Shown here piece after piece: positions 1 to 5,182 of a stretch of DNA of 5,182 nt. Source of the stretch: Bdellovibrionales bacterium (GTDB taxonomy: Bacteria; Bdellovibrionota; Bdellovibrionia; Bdellovibrionales; UBA1609); contig JAPKGD010000180.1 of NCBI GenBank assembly GCA_026648125.1, forward strand, positions 1-5,182, given 5' to 3'. Position 1 is the first letter of the stretch, and each line of letters opens with the position of its first letter. The position numbers and the translations under genes were made by a program. The notes under the pieces were generated by a model that was not told the origin of the DNA, ran no database searches, and saw only the letters and a program-made list of their open reading frames with translations.

Positions 1-1222
1 TATTTCTTACCAGCAATGGTATCGAGTCGGATCCAAACACGAGCAGCCAGGATTGACCGGGCTGGCCCATTTTTTTGAGCATTTGATGTTCAAGGGCACG
101 GCCAAATATCCCGGCGATTCCTATTTTCGTCAGGTACGTTCTAACGGTGGGTCGGCCAACGCATTTACCACGAGAGATTTCACCGGATATTATGTCAATC
201 TCCCCTCAGATAAGTTGTCTCTCGCGATTGATCTCGAGTCGGATCGCATGCGCAATTTGAATTTTGATCAGAAACAAATTGATTCAGAAAGAGAAGTGGT
301 CAAAGAAGAACGCCGCTTTCGAGTGGACAACGACGTCTCGGGGACTCTCGAGGAAAAATTATGGCGAACGGTATTTAAGGTTCACCCTTACCACTGGCCA
401 GTTATCGGTTCGATGGCGGACTTGAATCGCGCGACAATAAATGACATGAAGGAGTTTTATCGCATTCACTACGCGCCCAACAATGCCGTTGTTGTGGTGG
501 TAGGGGATTTTTCTACGGGAGAGGCGCGAAAACTGATCGAGAAGGCCTATGGCGCTATTCCAGCTCAAGCTGTCCCCGAGACAAAAACGGTGATTGAGCC
601 CGAGCAGTTGAGTGAACGTCGAGCTGTGATCAATAAATCCGTACAGAACACTACGGCTGTGGTCGCTTACCGCTCGGTGGCCAGTAGCACTCCAGATATG
701 TATGCCCTTGATTTGGCAGCAAGCATTCTCGGTGGAGGAAATTCAAGTCGTCTCTATCGTCGGCTTGTCTATAAGGCTCAATCGGTAAGCTCCGTATCTG
801 TGTCGTCTTATACTCCGGCAGACCCAGGGATTTTCCGCGTCTCTCTTTCTGTGAAGCCAGGGCAAAGCAGCGAGCCAATTTTTCAAGCCGTCGGTGCAGA
901 AATTCGGCGACTTCGCACTGAATTGGTTACCGAAGCCGAGCTTGAAAAAGCAAAAAACTGGGTGATGAAGGATTACGTAGAAGCCCTAAAGACCATCTCC
1001 GGCAAGGCTAACGCTTTGGCAATTCACGAAATTTATTCCAGAGACTATCGCTCGATATTTGAAGACTTAAAAAAATATATTGCCGTTTCTCGTGAGGACA
1101 TTAAGCGGGTTGCAGAAACTTATTTGCAGCAGAAGTCGAGAAACATCGTCATTGTACAAAACGGTCAGTCCTCGCAATCATCAGGCGAGAGCGAGGGTTC
1201 TCGCCAAGGAGGTGGGCAATGA
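1..1222 (+). CDS. M16 family zinc metallopeptidase, catalytic subunit (5' end missing)
   Basis: The reading frame is open from base 2, so the true start lies upstream; the TTG at 53 is an internal Leu. 406 residues are visible (residue 1 = Ile at base 2), against roughly 450 for bacterial M16B proteins, so a signal peptide and the first strands are probably missing. The inverted zinc motif HFFEH is at residues 23-27 (bases 68-82): His23 and His27 bind zinc and Glu26 is the general base. The third ligand is Glu103 (base 308), 76 residues after His27, in the usual ERxVVxEE context. The C-terminal half carries the family motif LGGGNSSRL (about 243-251). By ungapped alignment with the downstream paralogue, the Arg/Tyr pair of the family is replaced by Val256 and Ser263, so this subunit probably needs its partner. 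The protein ends in a Gln/Ser/Gly-rich tail. The stop overlaps the next start (ATGA). The role is probably envelope peptide degradation or processing; the substrate is unknown. Confidence 0.95.
   Translation, partial: ISYQQWYRVGSKHEQPGLTGLAHFFEHLMFKGTAKYPGDSYFRQVRSNGGSANAFTTRDFTGYYVNLPSDKLSLAIDLESDRMRNLNFDQKQIDSEREVVKEERRFRVDNDVSGTLEEKLWRTVFKVHPYHWPVIGSMADLNRATINDMKEFYRIHYAPNNAVVVVVGDFSTGEARKLIEKAYGAIPAQAVPETKTVIEPEQLSERRAVINKSVQNTTAVVAYRSVASSTPDMYALDLAASILGGGNSSRLYRRLVYKAQSVSSVSVSSYTPADPGIFRVSLSVKPGQSSEPIFQAVGAEIRRLRTELVTEAELEKAKNWVMKDYVEALKTISGKANALAIHEIYSRDYRSIFEDLKKYIAVSREDIKRVAETYLQQKSRNIVIVQNGQSSQSSGESEGSRQGGGQ
1206..1213 (+). promoter_or_regulatory. Strong Shine-Dalgarno site for the second M16 gene
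   Basis: AAGGAGGT matches the anti-Shine-Dalgarno complement over eight bases and lies 5 nt before the ATG at 1219. It sits inside the Gly-rich last codons of the upstream gene. Together with the ATGA overlap it supports the chosen start and translational coupling of the two M16 subunits. Confidence 0.9.
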
Positions 1223-2604
1223 TTAAACTCAGCCGAATTTTGATGGTATTTGCCCTGGTCGGATGTGCAACGGGTTCGGGATTTTTTGCGCAGGGGTTTA
1301 AGCTGCGACCGTACCGAGATGTGACCTTAAAAAATGGACTTAAAGTGACTTTGATTGAAGATCAAAGTCTTCCGTATCTTTCTCTGGGGATGTTGATTCG
1401 TGTGGGGTCTACTCAGGATCCCGACTCGCAACGTGGCCTTGCCGACATGGTTGCGGAGCTTTTGGATAAAGGTACTAAGCGCCAGACAGCGACTGAACTT
1501 TCCGATTCGATGGCGCAATATGGTGGCGAATTCAACGCCAGTGCGGGCAAAGATGCGACGTATCTGACGGCGAGTGCGCTGTCATTTCATGAAGAAAAGA
1601 TTATTAATCATGTGGCAGAGATCGTAGCCACTCCCTCATTTGCTGGTGTTGAAATCGATCGACTTCGCAAACGCAAACTTGCCCAACTGAAAGAACTTGT
1701 AGATGAGCCCGAGTATGTAACGGACGTGGCGTTTGAAGCGCTTCTTTTTGCGAAGCATCCTTACGGCCAGCCGTCACAGGGAACTGCCAAGGGAATTCGA
1801 GCGATCCAGAAAAAGCACATTGTGAAGCACTATCTTCAGTACTATCGCCCGAGCAATGCTCATCTTGCTGTGGTCGGAAAGCTTTCTCCCCAGATTCTGG
1901 AACACTTAGAATCAGCATTTTCAAAATGGGAAGATCGCCCAGTTAAACCCATCGAACGGTTGGCGTTTCCCGAGGTGGAAGGTTCAAAAATTTGGATCGT
2001 GGATAAGAGCGACCTGCAGCAGGCACAAATCCGCTTTGGTCATAAGGGGATTGCTCGAGACAACCCTGATTTTATAGCTCTGCGAACGGCTTCGGCTATT
2101 TTGGGCGGGGATTTTTCGAGTCGTCTTATGAATGAGATACGGGTGAAAAGAGGGCTTACGTATTCCATTCGATCGGGGTTTGACACTCGGCTCGGCGAAG
2201 GGCCCTTTGAGATTTCCACTTTCACTCGCCATGACAAAATCGGCGAGACGGTGAAAGAGGTTTTAAGGGTTGTGCGAGAATACCGTTATCAGGGACCGAC
2301 CGAACAAGAACTCAAGGAAGTAAAATCCCTTCTGAAGGGGCAATTTCCTCGAGCACTTGAGACACCTGAATCGTTAGCATCGAATCTCCTTTATTTGCGC
2401 TTTTATGGAGTTCCGGACTCCTATTTGACCACCTACCTCAACAAGGTGGACAAGCTGACAACAGAAGAAATACGTCGCGTGATTAAATTGTATTTTCACC
2501 CGGAAAATTTAAAGGTCGTGGTCTATGCACCTCAGAGAAAGGCACTTCCTCAGCTTGAGGGAGTGGCTCCCATTGAAGTCGTACGACCGAGCCAATTTCA
2601 GTGA
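1219..2604 (+). CDS. M16 family peptidase-like lipoprotein, non-catalytic (R/Y) subunit
   Basis: 461 residues, full length for the family. The N-terminus is a lipoprotein signal: Lys3/Arg6, a hydrophobic stretch and lipobox LVGC with Cys16. Residue +2 is Ala, not Asp, which in proteobacteria is compatible with outer-membrane sorting. The M16 fold is recognisable throughout (NGLKVTLIEDQSLP near 39-52, RGLADMVAELLDKGT at 72-86, LGGDFSSRL at 295-303). The zinc site is gone: the HxxEH position reads D76-M-V-A79-E80, and the third ligand position (76 after E80) is Gln156. It retains Arg308 and Tyr315, seven apart in IRVKRGLTY, which matches the R/Y pair that positions substrate in M16 enzymes. It overlaps the catalytic gene by 4 bp and has a strong ribosome site, so a roughly equal-amount heterodimer with it is inferred, as in described bacterial two-subunit M16 peptidases. 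The lipid anchor would tether the complex to a membrane. Its 3' end overlaps the convergent 102-aa gene by 7 bp. Confidence 0.95.
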   Translation: MIKLSRILMVFALVGCATGSGFFAQGFKLRPYRDVTLKNGLKVTLIEDQSLPYLSLGMLIRVGSTQDPDSQRGLADMVAELLDKGTKRQTATELSDSMAQYGGEFNASAGKDATYLTASALSFHEEKIINHVAEIVATPSFAGVEIDRLRKRKLAQLKELVDEPEYVTDVAFEALLFAKHPYGQPSQGTAKGIRAIQKKHIVKHYLQYYRPSNAHLAVVGKLSPQILEHLESAFSKWEDRPVKPIERLAFPEVEGSKIWIVDKSDLQQAQIRFGHKGIARDNPDFIALRTASAILGGDFSSRLMNEIRVKRGLTYSIRSGFDTRLGEGPFEISTFTRHDKIGETVKEVLRVVREYRYQGPTEQELKEVKSLLKGQFPRALETPESLASNLLYLRFYGVPDSYLTTYLNKVDKLTTEEIRRVIKLYFHPENLKVVVYAPQRKALPQLEGVAPIEVVRPSQFQ

Positions 2605-2906
2605 TTTAAAGGAAAGGCCTGCCGCTCTGGAGGGTGGGCTTTAAGGGCGAGAGTTTTGATCTCAGCGGCTTCTCCGTCAGAAGCCGAATTTGCCATGCGC
2701 TTTTCAATTCTTTGAACGGCCTCAGTGAGAGTCTCGAGTTGATCCTGGATTCGATTGAGTTTTAGATACCAAGCGAGGAGTTCGCGGGCGGAAAGTATGA
2801 TAGTGAGCAGAAACAAGGTGGCCACAATTGCCAAGCTTGCCGCAGACAATCCGCTCTCGCGAAGATTGCTTCCCATCTCCATCAGCTGACCCATAATATT
2901 CTCCAT
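2598..2906 (-). CDS. Small single-pass membrane protein with coiled coil, unknown function
   Basis: 102 residues; I do not recognise a family. Residues 1-19 are polar with several Met, 20-41 form one membrane helix (rich in Ala, Ile, Leu), and 50-71 form a short coiled coil with clean a/d spacing (L50, I53, L57, L60, V64, I67, M71). The last 30 residues are Ala/Glu/Pro-rich and probably disordered. There is no cleavable signal or lipobox, so it is probably an inner-membrane protein that oligomerises or pairs through the coil. The ATG at 2906 is preceded by AGGGG (2912-2916) at 5 nt, a modest ribosome site; Met5, Met9 and Met11 are alternative starts. It lies 53 nt after the 230-aa gene on the same strand, so it may be the last gene of that transcript. 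Its 3' end overlaps the M16 gene by 7 bp. The organised helix-plus-heptad pattern argues that this is a real gene and not a chance frame. Confidence 0.75.
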   Translation of the reverse strand: MENIMGQLMEMGSNLRESGLSAASLAIVATLFLLTIILSARELLAWYLKLNRIQDQLETLTEAVQRIEKRMANSASDGEAAEIKTLALKAHPPERQAFPLNH

Positions 2907-2959
2907 TTCGGCCCCTTTTTACACGGTGCGGCGCTATTGTCCACCCCTATTTTTAGATT

Positions 2960-3652
2960 TTACCTGCGAGTTAAAGCCCAAGCCAAGACCAGTGCGAGTC
3001 CAGCCCCTAAAATCCACCAGGACAGTGGAAAGCGAGAGATTCCTTGAGGTTTTTGGTCCAGAGGGGGGTGAGGTTGAGCCTCGGGAGGTGGAGTGGTGAC
3101 GATGGGTCCTTTGGGGCCTTCCTCGTGCTGGGCATCGGCCTGAGGCCGATTGTTGAGAAAGCGGAGCGAAGGCCGAAGCGAAGCGAGGAGCGACTGATAG
3201 GGGGTACTTAGGCCCTTTTCAAAATTGAGGTTAAGTAAGACCGTGTATTGATTTTTGCTCGCGGTGAGGTAGTAGGAGTAAAAATCTTTAATCTCAGAGT
3301 TCAAGTAAAGGGCTTCGGCCCACTCCGTTCCATTGCTGGAGATACTTCTTTCCCACTGGAGCTTAGGCGTAAGAGTAACGCCTTTTGATACCGTGATAGG
3401 CTTCTTTTTTAAAAGGCTCTGACGGAGGGCTGCGGGGTGATCTGCTGGGCTGGCTTGTTTAGCTGTCAAAATAAGCGTGGCCCGATTGAGTTCCTTTGGC
3501 GTCGTTGGTCGGCAAGCCCAGCTGGTTTCAATTTGCTCACATTTCCAGCCGGAAGGGAGATCAAGCTCAAGATAGGAGGTGCGAAGAGTTTCTCCCGAAC
3601 CCACCCGGGGAAGAAGAGCAATGAGCGCGATTTGCAAAATAATACTTTTCAA
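2960..3652 (-). CDS. Secreted, C-terminally anchored protein, paralogue of the upstream gene
   Basis: 230 residues, function unknown. The start is TTG at 3652, directly after the upstream TAA. There is no internal Met, and AAGGA (3661-3665) lies 8 nt upstream, so TTG is well supported. A signal peptide (about 1-20: Lys2, hydrophobic core, small residues GSG before Glu21) leads into a globular domain (about 25-168). That domain opens with SYLELDLPSGWKC and has exactly two cysteines, C38 and C47, likely a disulfide. A Pro-rich linker (about 170-205) follows, then a membrane helix (about 208-228) ending in Arg-Arg. The domain aligns along its length with the 241-aa neighbour (shared Y-x-x-x-x-L-P-x-x-W-x-C, C-x8-C, LTAK, a Y-rich strand and a final SLR), so the two arose by duplication. 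The 'L-P-x-x-W' opening and closing 'SLR' recall PsbP/DcrB-like domains; this is only a fold-level guess. Confidence 0.85.
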   Translation of the reverse strand: MKSIILQIALIALLPRVGSGETLRTSYLELDLPSGWKCEQIETSWACRPTTPKELNRATLILTAKQASPADHPAALRQSLLKKKPITVSKGVTLTPKLQWERSISSNGTEWAEALYLNSEIKDFYSYYLTASKNQYTVLLNLNFEKGLSTPYQSLLASLRPSLRFLNNRPQADAQHEEGPKGPIVTTPPPEAQPHPPLDQKPQGISRFPLSWWILGAGLALVLAWALTRR

Positions 3653-4378
3653 TTAGCGCTTCCTTGGTTTCCTACGGGATCGCATAAAGAGATAGCCACC
3701 AATGGCCGCAATGATCAGCCCCAATCCCATCAATTTTTTTAATTTCTGCTTTCCGGCACTTGAATCCTCAAGAGGTAAATTGTCTCCCGAAACAAGCATT
3801 CCTGGGGGGATAGGGCCACCTCGAGATTCTTTTCCTGTTCGAGCTCCGACCATTGGTCCCCGCCCGAGGGTGTCTCGAGTCGCCGTGACCCTCAAGCTAT
3901 CAATGGCACGAATAAAATCCGCGCTGTATTTGGAAAAGTTAGAGCGATGGGCGCTGAAGGTGACCAATATGGCGATCCGATCTTTGACCGTTGCCAAGTA
4001 GCGAGTGTAGTAGGTCGACACTTCGCTACCCATATGTAAACCATCGATCCAGTTGTGGTTGTTAATTGTTCTTTGTTGCACGTGAAGGACTTTGGAGGGA
4101 GTGGGGGTTCCCGACTTCACGGGAAGTAAGCGCGGCTCCTTGAGGCGAGCAGTGTATTGATCAAGACTGTCTGTCGGACCAACTTCTTTAGCGGTGAGGA
4201 CAATGATCGCTTCTTTCTGCTGACTTTTTTCAAACACGCTGACGCAAAGCCATTCTGTTCCTTCGCGGTTGCAATCCCAGTTTGGTGGTAACTCAAAGCT
4301 CACATAGGAATTGGAGAACAGTTTGGCTTGGGCCGCGGAAGCAAAAAAGAGGAAGAGAAGGGGCAGCAGAACTCGCAT
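3653..4378 (-). CDS. Secreted, C-terminally anchored protein with C-x8-C domain, unknown function
   Basis: 241 residues. A clear type I signal peptide (Arg2, hydrophobic core, cleavage after AQA at residue 18) precedes an extracytoplasmic domain (about 20-165) beginning SYVSFELPPNWDC. Its only cysteines, C36 and C45, share the C-x8-C spacing of the downstream paralogue and are probably disulfide-bonded outside the cytoplasm. A Gly/Pro-rich linker (about 166-210), a membrane helix (216-232) and a strongly basic tail (RSRRKPRKR) follow, giving a type I topology with the tail inside. The ATG at 4378 has GGGAG 7 nt upstream. The TAA stop abuts the TTG of the paralogue, so the two are almost certainly translated from one mRNA. 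The upstream S8 protease gene ends 75 bp before it. The gap contains a hairpin covering the ribosome site and a possible promoter. A PsbP/DcrB-like fold is a guess from the pattern of conserved residues; no enzymatic motif is visible. Confidence 0.87.
   Translation of the reverse strand: MRVLLPLLFLFFASAAQAKLFSNSYVSFELPPNWDCNREGTEWLCVSVFEKSQQKEAIIVLTAKEVGPTDSLDQYTARLKEPRLLPVKSGTPTPSKVLHVQQRTINNHNWIDGLHMGSEVSTYYTRYLATVKDRIAILVTFSAHRSNFSKYSADFIRAIDSLRVTATRDTLGRGPMVGARTGKESRGGPIPPGMLVSGDNLPLEDSSAGKQKLKKLMGLGLIIAAIGGYLFMRSRRKPRKR
3661..3665 (-). promoter_or_regulatory. Shine-Dalgarno site supporting a TTG start
   Basis: On the minus strand AAGGA lies 8 nt before TTG at 3652, inside the last codons of the 241-aa gene. 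This is normal spacing and decides the start of the 230-aa gene, which has no ATG near its signal peptide. Confidence 0.7.
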
Positions 4379-4383
4379 GTTGA

Positions 4384-4430
4384 AACTCCCGTAGATGACC
4401 TGAGGTGCGTAACAACATCATACGGGAGTT
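4384..4430 (-). promoter_or_regulatory. Hairpin that would sequester the ribosome site of the 241-aa gene
   Basis: AACTCCCGTA (4384-4393) and TACGGGAGTT (4421-4430) are perfect 10-bp inverted repeats. Inside them GATG (4394-4397) pairs with CATC (4416-4419) after a one-base bulge at 4420, leaving an 18-nt loop. In minus-strand RNA the 3' arm contains the GGGAG Shine-Dalgarno of the gene starting at 4378. A terminator is less likely, because only UUU and then CAAC follow the stem. An operator for a dimeric protein is an alternative, since the loop also contains the near-palindrome ACCTGAGGT (4398-4406). Confidence 0.55.
4386..4390 (-). promoter_or_regulatory. Shine-Dalgarno site of the 241-aa gene
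   Basis: GGGAG on the minus strand, 7 nt before the ATG at 4378. All five bases lie in the 3' arm of the hairpin at 4384-4430. Confidence 0.7.
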
Positions 4431-4446
4431 GAGTTCAGTTCGTGAA
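4417..4446 (-). promoter_or_regulatory. Candidate sigma-70-type promoter for the paralogue pair
   Basis: On the minus strand, TATGAT (4417-4422; 5 of 6 to TATAAT) follows TTCACG (4441-4446; 4 of 6 to TTGACA) with an 18-bp spacer. Both boxes lie after the S8 stop codon. Initiation would be expected near 4410, inside the hairpin loop, giving a leader of about 30 nt without the 5' arm. The match is moderate and the assignment is by eye. Confidence 0.4.
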
Positions 4447-4453
4447 TCGAAGC

Positions 4454-5182
4454 TTAATAGGACCCCGACAAACGGCTGGAAAAATCTAAATTACCTGTCG
4501 TAAGTGCAGATAGAACATCCATTTTCCTTCCTGAAGAGGTCACACCCAATAAGCTGGACACGTCTTGGCCGCGACTCAAAATCACCGCGCGGACTTGTTC
4601 GGCTGTCGCCGTGGGGCTGAGTGCCCATATTTGGGCCGCAAGACCGGCAACAAGGGGTGTCGCCATTGACGTGCCTGACATGGAGGCCATCAGTGTACCC
4701 GCGGGGTTATCTAAGTAGCTCGAAGTGAGTTTTTCCTCTTCGTCACCGCCATAGGTGGCGATATCCACCGAGTTTGCGCCATAGTTCGAGTACAGGGTGA
4801 GGTGGTCCTTTCTATCGATGGCGGCCACGGTGAGAATATTTTTGTTTTCAAAGGTAGACGGAAAATGAGCGAACTCATCGGTGTTCACTCCAACTCCCGT
4901 CATCGGATGTCCATTCCCTGAGGCAACCACCAAGAGAACACCTTTTTGTTCCGCATAATTTACGGCGTCGACCACTTCTGGGTTTGGCCCCTCGTAGGTC
5001 CCCAAAGACAGATTGATGATTTGTACGCCCCGATCTACGGCGTAGCGAATGGCGGCCGAAACAGAGGCCGCGTCCCCGCCAAAGGCACCGAGCGCCTTTA
5101 CCGGAAGAATTTTTGCATCCTTTGCTAGACCAAATATGGACGATGCTGCAAGTCCCGCAACATGGCTTCCATGTCCGTAGTC
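4454..5182 (-). CDS. Subtilisin-family (S8) serine protease, C-terminal part (5' end outside window)
   Basis: The frame is open to the window end, so the start and the catalytic Asp lie outside. 242 residues are visible (residue 1 at base 5182). The catalytic His region DYGHGSHVAG is at 1-10, with the active His4 at 5171-5173. The conserved IINLSLG strand is near 53-59. The oxyanion-hole Asn is Asn90 in VASGNG, and the nucleophile is Ser172 in GTSMATP (codon at 4667-4669). All visible active-site elements are intact, so this is a working endopeptidase as far as can be seen. The usual VD-[IV]-AAPG loop is altered to VDIATYGGDEEE. The protein ends about 70 residues after Ser172 with no added C-terminal domain. 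Secretion is expected for the family but cannot be checked here. It lies upstream of, and in the same direction as, the anchored paralogue pair, 75 bp away, and could share a transcript with it. Confidence 0.95.
   Translation of the reverse strand, partial: DYGHGSHVAGLAASSIFGLAKDAKILPVKALGAFGGDAASVSAAIRYAVDRGVQIINLSLGTYEGPNPEVVDAVNYAEQKGVLLVVASGNGHPMTGVGVNTDEFAHFPSTFENKNILTVAAIDRKDHLTLYSNYGANSVDIATYGGDEEEKLTSSYLDNPAGTLMASMSGTSMATPLVAGLAAQIWALSPTATAEQVRAVILSRGQDVSSLLGVTSSGRKMDVLSALTTGNLDFSSRLSGSY

Noticed and set aside
53..1222. TTG at 53 as the start of the first M16 gene
   Set aside because: The upstream codons 2-52 are in frame and encode the conserved W-Y-R-V-G-S-x-x-E segment that precedes HxxEH in M16 proteins, so the gene begins outside the window.
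1327..2237. Open minus-strand frames opposite the second M16 gene
   Set aside because: They are antisense to a well-conserved M16 coding region and show no recognisable protein features.
2608..2645. Possible bidirectional terminator between the convergent genes
   Set aside because: AAAG/CTTT and two CC/GG steps can pair, but the stem is broken by mismatches, lies within the 102-aa coding region and has no real U-tract on either strand.
2907..2990. Promoter for the 102-aa gene
   Set aside because: TAAAAT at 2957-2962 with TTGGCT upstream, and TGGACA within the gap, are each partial matches; none forms a convincing pair with good spacing, so co-transcription with the upstream gene is equally likely.
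3155..3195. Repeated TCGCT words on the minus strand
   Set aside because: They are explained by repeated Ser-Leu codons (S-L-L-A-S-L-R-P-S-L-R) in the 230-aa protein; the unit is too short and irregular to call a repeat element.
3437..4001. Open plus-strand frames opposite the paralogue pair
   Set aside because: They lie antisense to two genes with clear signal peptides, conserved cysteines and shared homology, and their own translations show no domain or organised pattern.
4454..5005. TTG at 5005 as the start of the S8 gene
   Set aside because: It is the second Leu of the conserved NLSLG strand, and the catalytic His motif lies in frame upstream to the window end.

Overview
The window is a dense, protein-coding stretch of a bacterial chromosome with about 50% G+C by eye. 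Genes overlap or abut, several are exported, and there is no mobile element, RNA gene or CRISPR array. The mix of envelope proteases and small secreted anchored proteins suggests a Gram-negative bacterium. The style of the 'Y-x-x-x-x-L-P-x-x-W-x-C' proteins and the M16 pair made me think of Bdellovibrionota, but this is an impression and not a demonstrated placement.

Left part, plus strand (1-2604): two M16 (pitrilysin/insulinase superfamily) genes in an ATGA-overlapping operon. The first is cut off by the window start. It keeps the whole zinc site (HxxEH plus the distal Glu) but lacks the substrate-positioning Arg/Tyr pair. The second is a probable lipoprotein that has lost every zinc-site residue but keeps an Arg/Tyr pair spaced by seven. 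They look like the catalytic and non-catalytic halves of one heterodimeric envelope peptidase.

Right part, minus strand (5182 down to 2598): the C-terminal part of a subtilisin-family (S8) serine protease, cut off by the window end; then two adjacent, divergent paralogues (241 and 230 aa), each with a signal peptide, one conserved C-x8-C pair, a low-complexity linker and a C-terminal membrane helix with a basic tail; then a 102-aa protein with one membrane helix and a three-heptad coiled coil. The last gene runs convergently into the second M16 gene and overlaps its end by 7 bp.

The most interesting non-coding signal is in the 75-bp gap between the S8 gene and the first paralogue. A 10+4 bp hairpin there would bury the paralogue's Shine-Dalgarno sequence in read-through RNA. 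A candidate promoter sits in the 5' arm, so RNA started there would lack that arm. I found no clearly undescribed system. The paralogue pair with its possible RNA switch is the best candidate for something not yet characterised. No gene-free stretch exceeds 300 bases.
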